Below, one piece after another: positions 1 to 5,737 of a stretch of DNA of 6,929 bases; the stretch's first letter is position 1; each line of letters opens with the position of its first letter. The position numbers and the translations under genes were made by a program. The DNA is taken from assembly GCA_003486165.1 (NCBI GenBank), contig DNGT01000450.1, forward strand, positions 1-6,929, read 5' to 3'. The notes beneath the pieces were generated by a model. It searched no databases and was not told the origin of the DNA. It saw only the letters and a list, made by a program, of their open reading frames with translations. Origin of the DNA: Desulfobacteraceae bacterium. GTDB lineage: Bacteria; Desulfobacterota; Desulfobacteria; Desulfobacterales; UBA11574.

Positions 1-1
1 A

Positions 2-1060
2 CCAGGAGTTCGATTTAAGTGGCAGAATCCAGAAGTAAGTATTATAGAAGGACTTTGGGCACGGGGAGACCGGCGTCTTAACCGTTTGTTGGTAACTGCA
101 TACAACAAAGGATGTAAATTTGACGGCTGGAGCGATAAGTTTAGATATCGGTCGTGGGAAGCGTCTTTTTTAGATGAAGGCGTTGATATTGATTTTTTTA
201 CAACACGTGTTAGACATGCTATCGAACCGTTACCATGGGATCATATTGATACCATGGTTTCGAAAGATTATTTAATAAGCGAGTGGAATAAAGCCACGGA
301 CGGTGTGTACACCATCGATTGTCGAAACGGCATTTGTAACCAATGCGGGGCGTGTGATTTTGAAACTATTGAACCCAGGGTATTTGACGACTGTAAAGAA
401 AATAGGGTCAAAAATTTTACGCAAGACGGCCATAAACCAAAAGGTTATAAAAAATTAAAGATATCATTTTCTAAGCTGGATCAGGCAAAATATTTTGGGC
501 ATCTTGAAATGGTTAAAATTTTCATTCGTGCGATCCGACGTTCCGGCATCCCTGTTAAATATTCAGAGGGGTTTCATCCGAAGCCCTTGATATCCTTTGA
601 GGATGCGCTTCCCATCGGCTTAGAGAGTTTGAATGAAATATTTTATTTGTCCGTACATGACAACGTAAAACCGCAAACCATCATAAACGGATTAAACATT
701 CACCTTCCTAAGGGATTGAGTATTCTTAACTGCCATTTTGCCCCGAAAAAGCCTTCGAATAAACCATTTGAGCCTGTTGTTTATATGGCAACATCCAAAT
801 ACGGTTTTTTTGATGAAGAAAAAATGAACCATTTTAACATGATATCAGAATTCATAATTGCGCGGTGCAATCGAAAAGGTAAAATCAAAAATTTAAACTT
901 AAAAGAGATGGTGATAAATCTGGCATTACTCGCCCCCAATCAGGTGAGGATGATCCTAAAATCGGAACCGAGGCAAACGGTGAGACCTTTCGAGGTTCTT
1001 GAAAAGGTATTCGGATTATCCAAGGTGGAGATAAAACAGGTCGCGGTTGTTAAACAATAA
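2..1060 (+). CDS. Radical SAM (TIGR03960-type) / DUF2344 (TIGR03936-type) fusion protein, 3' part only
   Basis: The reading frame is open from the first complete codon at position 2, so the gene begins outside the window. A TTG at 86 is internal, because family-typical residues (EGLWARGDRRLNRLL) precede and span it. The 352 visible residues have two parts. Residues 1 to about 125 match the C-terminal end of TIGR03960 proteins: FDGWSDKF, then LPWDHID, then a cysteine cluster C107/C112/C115/C118 that looks metal-binding. Residues from about 150 to 340 match the DUF2344 radical-SAM-linked domain, with KISFSKLDQAKYFGHLEM, RAIRRSGIPVKYSEGFHPKP and LPIGLES. The B12-binding domain and radical SAM CxxxCxxC core expected upstream are not in view. 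The biochemical role of the family is not established. It is often found next to RNase E/G genes, as here with a 20-nt gap, so an RNA-related role is an inference from neighbours only. Confidence 0.9.
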   Translation, partial: PGVRFKWQNPEVSIIEGLWARGDRRLNRLLVTAYNKGCKFDGWSDKFRYRSWEASFLDEGVDIDFFTTRVRHAIEPLPWDHIDTMVSKDYLISEWNKATDGVYTIDCRNGICNQCGACDFETIEPRVFDDCKENRVKNFTQDGHKPKGYKKLKISFSKLDQAKYFGHLEMVKIFIRAIRRSGIPVKYSEGFHPKPLISFEDALPIGLESLNEIFYLSVHDNVKPQTIINGLNIHLPKGLSILNCHFAPKKPSNKPFEPVVYMATSKYGFFDEEKMNHFNMISEFIIARCNRKGKIKNLNLKEMVINLALLAPNQVRMILKSEPRQTVRPFEVLEKVFGLSKVEIKQVAVVKQ

Positions 1061-1080
1061 TTTAATCATCAGGAAAAAAC

Positions 1081-2610
1081 ATGTATAAAAAAATTGTCAT
1101 CAATGTTGCTGATCATGAAACCAGGGTGGCGCTTCTGGAAGATGGAAACATTGCTGAACTTTTTATAGAACAGGGAGATGCTTCAGATATTGCCGGAAAT
1201 ATTTACAAGGGAAAGGTACAACGGGTTCTTCCGGGCATGCAGGCTGCTTTTGTAGATATAGGGCTAAAACAGGCTGCTTTTATCTATGTGAGCGATATCA
1301 TCGGGGGAAATTATAGCCCTATTGAAACTTTCTTGAATAACGATAATGGTGCGGAAGAAGGCATTCTTTATAATTCTTATATTTCTTCGGTTCGTCGTGA
1401 TAGGCACATCGAAGAACTTATCACTGAAGGACAAGAAATGATGGTTCAAGCCGCCAAAGCTCCCATGGGCTCAAAAGGCGCGCGGCTGACAACGCACATT
1501 TCCCTTCCCGGCCGATTTCTTGTGCTTATGCCGGCATCAGAGCATATAGGGATATCCAGGCGAATAGAAGATGATACAGAGCGGAATCGTTTAAAGGCGA
1601 TCATTGAATCTATTCGTGAAAATGATTTCGGATATATTGTTCGAACAGCAGCGGAAGGTGTCCAGGAAGAGAAGCTTAAATATGAGATGGGGTTTCTTAA
1701 CAATTTGTGGGAGAGTATTCAACAGAAATACCAGACAGCACCGGCGCCGTATCTTTTACATAAAGAGGTGACCGTTAGTCTTCGTGCTGTTCGGGATCTT
1801 TTGTTGCATGAAGCTGAAAAACTGGTCATAGATTCTCGTTCAGGGTATGAATCTATTTTAAAATTTCTTGATGAATTCATGCCGAGCCTTAAAGATTCTG
1901 TGGAGTTTTATGATGGCTTGGAGCCGATTTTTGATTCATTTAATTTAGAAGCGGATATTTCACGGGCATTAAAAAAAAAGGTGTGGTTGAAGTCCGGCGG
2001 ATATATCGTGATCGAACATACAGAGGCACTGGTGGCCATCGATGTAAACACAGGACGCTATGTCGGTAAACATAATCTGGAGGAAACGATTCTAAAAACC
2101 AATCTTGAAGCTGTTAAAGAAATCGCCTATCAAATCCGTCTTCGAGATATCGGGGGTATCATTATTATCGATTTTATCGATATGGAAAAAAAGTCGAATC
2201 AGGAAAAAGTTTTTAATACATTAAAGGAGGCGCTTAAAAAAGATAGAAGTAAAACCCACGTACTGCCCATATCAGAGTTGGGGTTGATACAAATGACCCG
2301 AAAGCGGATTCGAAAACCATTGACAAGGATACTGTGCGAGCCCTGCTTTTATTGTGACGGAGAAGGATATCTTATCTCAAAACAGACAATATGTTACAAT
2401 ATCTATAGGGAAATTCTTCGAGAATCACGAGACATGATAGGGGTCAAGGTCAGCCTGAGAGTAAACCCTGAAATTGCGGAACTTCTTTATGGTGAGGAAA
2501 GCCAAATTATCGTTGCTGTTGAGCGAGTTATCGGGAGGCAAATTGTCATATATCCGGATGACAAACTTCATATGGAAGAGTTTAATATTTTTGAAATTAT
2601 CAAGGAATAA
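1081..2610 (+). CDS. rng: Ribonuclease E/G family endoribonuclease (RNase G-like)
   Basis: This is a single-strand-specific, Mg-dependent endoribonuclease of rRNA maturation and mRNA decay, acting in the cytoplasm. At 509 residues it is RNase G-sized and lacks the long degradosome scaffold tail of E. coli RNase E. The order is an RNase H-like start (KKIVINVADHETRVALLEDG), then an S1 domain at about 38-125 (GNIYKGKVQRVLPGMQAAFVD), with an acidic loop around 80-95. A 5'-sensor follows with R188-T189 in GYIVRTA, matching E. coli RNase E R169-T170. The DNase I-like catalytic part has D321 (AIDVNTG) and D364 (IDFIDM), which align with catalytic D303 and D346 and keep the 43-residue spacing. The zinc-link motif is C422-x-x-C425, followed by a GEGY stretch. 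The ATG at 1081 has an AGGAA ribosome-binding site just upstream. Nothing essential is missing. I cannot separate RNase G from a short RNase E by function. Confidence 0.96.
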   Translation: MYKKIVINVADHETRVALLEDGNIAELFIEQGDASDIAGNIYKGKVQRVLPGMQAAFVDIGLKQAAFIYVSDIIGGNYSPIETFLNNDNGAEEGILYNSYISSVRRDRHIEELITEGQEMMVQAAKAPMGSKGARLTTHISLPGRFLVLMPASEHIGISRRIEDDTERNRLKAIIESIRENDFGYIVRTAAEGVQEEKLKYEMGFLNNLWESIQQKYQTAPAPYLLHKEVTVSLRAVRDLLLHEAEKLVIDSRSGYESILKFLDEFMPSLKDSVEFYDGLEPIFDSFNLEADISRALKKKVWLKSGGYIVIEHTEALVAIDVNTGRYVGKHNLEETILKTNLEAVKEIAYQIRLRDIGGIIIIDFIDMEKKSNQEKVFNTLKEALKKDRSKTHVLPISELGLIQMTRKRIRKPLTRILCEPCFYCDGEGYLISKQTICYNIYREILRESRDMIGVKVSLRVNPEIAELLYGEESQIIVAVERVIGRQIVIYPDDKLHMEEFNIFEIIKE

Positions 2611-2646
2611 GAAGGAGATATGTGTTCTGTTTAACGGTTGAAAAAG

Positions 2647-2652
2647 TATAAT
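2647..2652 (+). promoter_or_regulatory. Isolated consensus -10 (TATAAT) downstream of rng
   Basis: TATAAT is a perfect sigma-70 -10 hexamer, but the sequence 16 to 18 nt upstream (TTCTGT, GTTCTG or TGTTCT) is a poor -35. In AT-rich DNA such a hexamer can arise by chance. If active, it would start a transcript near 2659 that runs to the T-tract at 2872-2879, about 220 nt with no protein gene. Confidence 0.2.
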
Positions 2653-2822
2653 AAATTATTTTGGATTTTTGGCTAAGTTTAAACTAAAGTTTCGCGCCCA
2701 AATATTACAAAAAAACCATTGGATCATCGGGCCGAAGTAAATTTATTAAGGCAAATTATTTCATTAGCCAATTATCACACGGCACCAAAACTCAAAGTGA
2801 CTTCTATGTTAGAATACCATAG

Positions 2823-2862
2823 GGATGTCTATAGGTTACATCCTCTATGTAACTTATAGAGG
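2823..2862 (+). repeat. Interleaved inverted repeats that can form mutually exclusive hairpins
   Basis: Three perfect or near-perfect stems share bases. GGATGT (2823-2828) pairs with ACATCC (2838-2843). ATAGGTTACAT (2831-2841) pairs over 11 positions with ATGTAACTTAT (2847-2857), with one G-U. CCTCTAT (2842-2848) pairs with ATAGAGG (2856-2862). Each stem excludes its neighbour, and the last two compete with the terminator stem that ends at 2871. The pattern also reads as loose direct repeats of an ATAG-GG-T-CAT unit, so slippage could have produced it without any regulatory role. Confidence 0.5.
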
Positions 2863-2879
2863 TTCATGAGGTTTTTTTT
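2842..2879 (+). terminator. Candidate intrinsic terminator (bulged hairpin plus eight T) after rng
   Basis: CCTC (2842-2845), ATG (2847-2849) and AAC (2851-2853) pair with GTT (2862-2864), CAT (2865-2867) and GAGG (2868-2871). This gives ten base pairs with two single-T bulges and an 8-nt loop. Eight T follow directly at 2872-2879. The placement against the T-tract is right for an intrinsic terminator, but the bulges and AT pairs make it weaker than usual. A cleaner hairpin, CCTCTAT (2842-2848) with ATAGAGG (2856-2862), uses the same bases but ends 9 nt before the T-tract. It probably ends the radical SAM-rng transcript or a leader RNA, 214 nt before rpmH. Confidence 0.5.
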
Positions 2880-2984
2880 GTTAAACAAGCGCATCCATAT
2901 GATTTTACATTAAATAATTTTGTCGGCCTTCTGCGCTGTATCGGCGTTGCTGAAAATGAAGGTTCCGAAACTTGAGTTTGAAGC

Positions 2985-3015
2985 TTGACAACTCGGTTGT
3001 CATGTGATTTATAAG
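2985..3015 (+). promoter_or_regulatory. Probable sigma-70 promoter for rpmH-rnpA
   Basis: TTGACA (2985-2990) is a perfect -35 box. TATAAG (3010-3015) matches the -10 at five of six positions. The spacer is 19 nt, longer than the preferred 17. Transcription would start near 3022 and give a leader of about 70 nt before the rpmH ATG. The position, just upstream of a highly expressed ribosomal protein gene, supports the call. Confidence 0.5.
2986..3002. promoter_or_regulatory. Perfect 7-3-7 palindrome overlapping the rpmH -35 box (candidate operator)
   Basis: TGACAAC (2986-2992) and GTTGTCA (2996-3002) are exact inverted repeats around a TCG centre. The left arm covers five of the six bases of the -35 hexamer, the usual place for a repressor site. 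A weaker outer repeat, CCGAAACTT (2965-2973) with AAGTTCGG (3013-3020), one base bulged, is centred within about 2 nt of the same point. No regulator gene is in view, so the binding protein is unknown. Confidence 0.35.
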
Positions 3016-3056
3016 TTCGGTTTAATTCAAAAATAACACTTTTTTAAAGGCGTGGA

Positions 3057-3068
3057 AAAAGCGCTTTT
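3057..3068. repeat. 12-bp palindrome in the rpmH leader
   Basis: AAAAGCGCTTTT is a perfect palindrome 24 nt before the rpmH ATG, inside the predicted leader. The CGCTTT half can also pair with AAAGGCG (3046-3052, one bulged G) to form a small hairpin. No function can be assigned. Confidence 0.3.
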
Positions 3069-3092
3069 GTGTCTGAATAAGGATTTTAGATC

Positions 3093-3227
3093 ATGAAAAG
3101 AACATATCAACCAAGCAGACTTAAGCGGGCAAGAACACACGGGTTTCTGAAAAGAATGTCCACAAAGCAAGGCAGAAGGATTATCAACAGGCGCAGAGCA
3201 AAAGGCAGAGCCCGTTTGTCGGCATGA
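3093..3227 (+). CDS. rpmH: 50S ribosomal protein L34
   Basis: This gene encodes the small basic protein bL34 of the large ribosomal subunit, which packs against 23S rRNA. The frame gives 44 residues, the standard bacterial length. It has the family start [18 protein letters not shown], a central [18 protein letters not shown] and the usual end GRARLSA. About a third of the residues are Arg or Lys. The ATG at 3093 is preceded by TAAGGA with 9 nt spacing. It is too short to stand out in length-filtered gene calling. It lies 60 nt upstream of rnpA, the standard pairing, and is probably co-transcribed from the promoter near 2985-3015. Nothing is unusual in the protein. What differs from many genomes is the upstream neighbour: an RNase E/G gene instead of dnaA. 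Confidence 0.98.
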   Translation: MKRTYQPSRLKRARTHGFLKRMSTKQGRRIINRRRAKGRARLSA

Positions 3228-3287
3228 AAAATGTTGCTCGATAAAATAAATTAAGAGATAATAAAGGGTTAAACAGAGGAGTCTCTT

Positions 3288-3635
3288 TTGCGCTTTTGTT
3301 TTACCAAGGCGGACAGAATATTAAAACGCTCCGAATTTCTTAAATTGTCTATTTTGGGTAAAAAAACACAGAACAGGCATTTTATTGCAATATTCGCTCC
3401 AGGTCGATTTCAAAAAACCCGCCTTGGTGTTACTGTAGCGAGGAAAGTAGGAAATGCCCCTACAAGAAACCGGATTAAAAGATTCTCTCGCGAATGTTTT
3501 CGGCTAAACAGGCACATTATTACAGGTCATTGGGATATCAATATTATCGCTAAAAAGAGGGCCGCTGATCTATCATCGGAGCAGGCCTTTTTGTCCCTGA
3601 AAGACATTTTTAAGAATATTTCCAGGAGCTTATAG
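3288..3635 (+). CDS. rnpA: Ribonuclease P protein component
   Basis: This is the protein subunit of RNase P. It binds the catalytic RNA and the 5' leader of precursor tRNAs so the leader can be removed. It has 115 residues, normal for the family. The N-terminal part reads [16 protein letters not shown], the usual RnpA opening. The signature basic helix runs from R52 to E69 ([18 protein letters not shown]), with the conserved RNR at 60-62, although the usual Val is Pro at 58. The start is TTG at 3288: an in-frame TAA lies at 3270-3272, no ATG or GTG intervenes, and GAGGAG (3276-3281) sits 6 nt upstream, an ideal spacing. The rare start codon with a strong ribosome-binding site may tune its level below that of rpmH in the same transcript. 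The RNase P RNA gene is not in this window. Confidence 0.97.
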   Translation: MRFCFTKADRILKRSEFLKLSILGKKTQNRHFIAIFAPGRFQKTRLGVTVARKVGNAPTRNRIKRFSRECFRLNRHIITGHWDINIIAKKRAADLSSEQAFLSLKDIFKNISRSL

Positions 3636-3651
3636 CATTAACAGAATATTA

Positions 3652-3858
3652 ATGATACCTGCTCTGATTTTCATAAGAGCATATCAATTCATATTGTCTC
3701 CAATACTGGCTCCTGCATGCCGTTTTTATCCAACCTGTTCTGAGTATGCCTATCAGTCTATTTTGCGTTATGGACTTCTTAAGGGATTTCTCCTTGCTTC
3801 GAAAAGAATTTTAAGGTGTCATCCCTTTCATCCGGGAGGAATCGACCCTGTCCCATAA
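3652..3858 (+). CDS. yidD: Membrane protein insertion efficiency factor YidD
   Basis: YidD is a small protein on the inner face of the membrane that helps insertion of membrane proteins, and it is usually encoded between rnpA and yidC, as here. The product has 68 residues. It begins with an amphipathic stretch [18 protein letters not shown], then the family core [20 protein letters not shown] with two conserved cysteines, and ends with [14 protein letters not shown], the hallmark YidD tail, after which it stops at once. It is at the short end of the family but intact. The start is ATG 3652, 16 nt after the rnpA stop. No good ribosome-binding site lies at the normal distance; the nearest, AGGAG at 3624-3628, is 23 nt away inside rnpA. 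Translation may therefore be coupled to rnpA. Confidence 0.96.
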   Translation: MIPALIFIRAYQFILSPILAPACRFYPTCSEYAYQSILRYGLLKGFLLASKRILRCHPFHPGGIDPVP

Positions 3859-3879
3859 AGCTTTGTAAATTTTACCAAG

Positions 3880-3940
3880 AAGAGACAGGTTCGAAATAAA
3901 GGATGACGATTCAGGAGGGAAATATACTTGCCTGTCTTTT
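3880..3940 (+). terminator. Long-loop inverted repeat with T-run after yidD (possible weak terminator)
   Basis: Ten bases ending in GACAGG (3880-3889) pair with CCTGTCTTTT (3931-3940), with one G-U pair, across a 41-nt loop. The right arm ends in four T. The large loop makes an efficient intrinsic terminator unlikely. The loop holds a GGAGGG sequence (3914-3919) and a following 24-codon TTG frame. An imperfect palindrome, CTTTGTAAA-T-TTTACCAAG, lies just upstream at 3861-3879. The structure may only lower read-through into yidC. Confidence 0.25.
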
Positions 3941-4002
3941 CACAATCCTACATAGATTTTGCTCCTCTGAACCCGAAAATACCGATGACTCAATTAATCT
4001 GA
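3928..4002 (+). CDS. Possible 24-residue small ORF between yidD and yidC
   Basis: A TTG at 3928 lies 8 nt after a strong GGAGGG (3914-3919). It opens a frame of 24 codons (MPVFSQSYIDFAPLNPK, then seven more residues) ending at TGA 4000-4002. No family is recognised and there is no membrane segment. The ribosome-binding site is better than those of yidD or mnmE, which is the only reason to list it. It could easily be chance, since the frame is short and begins at a rare start codon. Confidence 0.15.
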   Translation: MPVFSQSYIDFAPLNPKIPMTQLI

Positions 4003-4050
4003 AAAGAACTTTTTATGTATTGTATTGAACTTTGGAGAGGATAAAGGATA

Positions 4051-5721
4051 ATGGAACACGCGCGATTATTTATTGCTATAGGACTGTCTTTGCTTGTCTT
4101 TATCGTTTGGAATTTTTTATTTGTTGATAAGCAAAAGGAAACACTTCCCCAGCAAGCCATTCAATCGGAACAACAGTCAAATAAAACTACAGGGATAACA
4201 GAAAAGCAAAAGACACCAAAAGAAACAACCCCCTTAAAAACCCAACCCCCTTTAAAAGAAAGTCCTTCAGAGCCGATTAAACCCTCTCGAATAATTACCG
4301 TAAATTTGCCCTTGTATACAGCAAAAATTTCAGAAAAAGGTGCGGTATTCAAGAGTTTTGTCCTCAACAAATATCGAAAAACCATTGCTTCTGATTCCCC
4401 TTCATTTGACATGATAAATCCTGATTTATCCCAGGGAACCGTGAGGATTGGATTTGCCGGGAATAGCTTTGAAGGAATCGATGATGCGATGTTTTCTGTT
4501 AATCTTGAGAAGGATTCTGTAGATATCAAGAATAAAGCCAAAGAGATCTCTTTTTCATGGACATCTCCAAAGGGGGTTGTTGTTGAAAAGACATATTTAT
4601 TTTCACCTGATACCTATGTGATTTCCCTTGATGTTACCATTAAAAACGGTTCCGATCAGACCATTAAAGATAATCTCACGCTATCGTTATTGAAAAAGGG
4701 GCCGGAAGACGAGAGCAGGTATGGCTTTGAAGGACCCAGCGCACTGATCAATAATAAACTCGAGCAAATTAAGACTAAGAAAATCAAAAAGCAAGATGTA
4801 TATCCTGGAAAATTAACATGGATTGCGGTTCAGGATAGATATTTCATGTCTGCGATCATGCCTGAAGAGGCTGTGGATGCCAGTATGCACCTTGATATAA
4901 ATGATGATAAAATCCTAAAAAATACCTATGTTCAGCCGGAGCAGGTGATTCCTCCTGGCGAACAGCATGTTTTTAAGTATAAATTGTTTTTTGGGCCGAA
5001 AAGCATGACCGTGTTAAAATCCGTGGATTATGACCTGATCAAGGCCGTCCATTTCGGTATGTTTGACGTACTTGCCAAACCATGTGTCTGGATAATGAAC
5101 TTTATATATGGTTTTATCCCCAATTATGGTGTTGCCATTATCATTTTGACGATACTCAGCAAAATCCTTCTGTGGCCTCTGGGAAATAAAAGCTACAAAT
5201 CAATGGCTGCAATGAAAAAAATTCAACCGCTGATGGCGGAAATTAAAGAGAAATATAAAGACGACAAGAAAAAAATGAATGAAGAAATGATGGGATTGTA
5301 TAAAACGTATAAAGTCAACCCCTTGGGCGGATGTCTTCCAATGGTGGTACAAATACCCGTTTTTTTTGCGCTTTATAGAATGTTATATGAAGCCATAGAA
5401 TTAAGACACGCGCCGTTTTTCTGGTGGATCAATGATCTTTCAGCACCGGATCGCCTTTTTCGATTCGATTTTTCCATTCCATTCATGCAACCGCCATACG
5501 GCATACCTGTTTTAACCATAATTATGGGGGTGACTATGTTTATTCAGCAAAAAATGTCGCCACCGGCAGGGGATCCGACCCAGGCCAAAATGATGATGAT
5601 GATGCCGATTGTTTTTACGGTAATTTTTATCAATTTTTCTTCGGGGCTTGTTCTGTATTGGCTCGTAAACAATATCATTTCCGTGGCTCAACAGTATTAT
5701 ATCACGAAGAAAAACGTCTAA
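4051..5721 (+). CDS. yidC: Membrane protein insertase YidC (Oxa1/YidC/Alb3 family, long Gram-negative form)
   Basis: YidC inserts and folds inner-membrane proteins, alone or with SecYEG. At 556 residues it has the full Gram-negative layout. TM1 is at about 5-24 (LFIAIGLSLLVFIVWNFLFV). A Lys/Thr/Pro-rich linker lies at about 28-85, and a periplasmic beta domain extends to about 335. The insertase core follows: TM2 around 358-378, a charged cytoplasmic hairpin (KKIQPLMAEIKEKYKDDKKKMNEEMM), TM3 from the N423-P424-L425-G426-G427 motif, and TM4-TM5 ending in SGLVLYWLVNNIISV. The groove arginine known from E. coli (R366) aligns with K371 in LSKILLWPL, so the positive charge is kept. Five consecutive Met (514-518) precede the last helices. 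The ATG at 4051 follows GGAGAGG (4034-4040), and a nearer AGGA lies at 4045-4048. It is separated from yidD by 192 bp and followed by jag after 16 nt. Confidence 0.98.
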   Translation: MEHARLFIAIGLSLLVFIVWNFLFVDKQKETLPQQAIQSEQQSNKTTGITEKQKTPKETTPLKTQPPLKESPSEPIKPSRIITVNLPLYTAKISEKGAVFKSFVLNKYRKTIASDSPSFDMINPDLSQGTVRIGFAGNSFEGIDDAMFSVNLEKDSVDIKNKAKEISFSWTSPKGVVVEKTYLFSPDTYVISLDVTIKNGSDQTIKDNLTLSLLKKGPEDESRYGFEGPSALINNKLEQIKTKKIKKQDVYPGKLTWIAVQDRYFMSAIMPEEAVDASMHLDINDDKILKNTYVQPEQVIPPGEQHVFKYKLFFGPKSMTVLKSVDYDLIKAVHFGMFDVLAKPCVWIMNFIYGFIPNYGVAIIILTILSKILLWPLGNKSYKSMAAMKKIQPLMAEIKEKYKDDKKKMNEEMMGLYKTYKVNPLGGCLPMVVQIPVFFALYRMLYEAIELRHAPFFWWINDLSAPDRLFRFDFSIPFMQPPYGIPVLTIIMGVTMFIQQKMSPPAGDPTQAKMMMMMPIVFTVIFINFSSGLVLYWLVNNIISVAQQYYITKKNV

Positions 5722-5737
5722 TAACGGAGGATTAACA

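Larger units (their letters stand above)
2611..3092. other. 482-bp intergenic region between rng and rpmH
   Basis: No convincing protein gene is present. The first 200 bases are AT-rich. They hold an isolated consensus TATAAT (2647-2652), an AGTTTAAACT palindrome (2676-2685), and an 8-bp inverted repeat TTGGCTAA (2669-2676) with TTAGCCAA (2764-2771). The middle carries overlapping hairpins ending in eight T. The last 110 bases hold the likely rpmH promoter and leader. A GAAGGAG sequence right after the rng stop is followed only by tiny frames: ATG at 2620 gives 4 codons and GTG at 2622 gives 9. These do not resemble rplU or any other gene I recognise. No tRNA and no cluster of DnaA boxes was seen. 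Confidence 0.7.

Noticed and set aside
86..88. TTG at 86 as the start of the first gene
   Set aside because: The frame is open from position 2, and the upstream residues (KWQNPEVS, EGLWARGDRRL) are typical of the TIGR03960 family, so the gene is cut by the window edge.
1264..1703. Two antisense frames (61 and 85 codons) within rng
   Set aside because: They lie wholly within a well-conserved gene, have no recognisable family and no convincing ribosome-binding sites. They are shadows of rng.
2611..2651. Remnant of rplU or another gene after rng, suggested by GAAGGAG at 2611-2617
   Set aside because: The frames that follow stop after 4 or 9 codons and do not resemble L21 or any known protein start.
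2611..3092. Replication origin in the rng-rpmH gap
   Set aside because: The location near rpmH and the AT-richness are suggestive, but only a poor match (TTATCACAC at 2772-2780) to a DnaA box was found, and there is no cluster.
4161..4541. 126-codon antisense frame within yidC
   Set aside because: It is opposite the low-complexity linker and periplasmic domain of yidC, with no family resemblance, so it is treated as a shadow frame.
5591..5605. Five ATG repeats in yidC as a phase-variation tract
   Set aside because: The unit is three bases, so slippage would not shift the frame, and Met-rich sequence here is common in YidC proteins.
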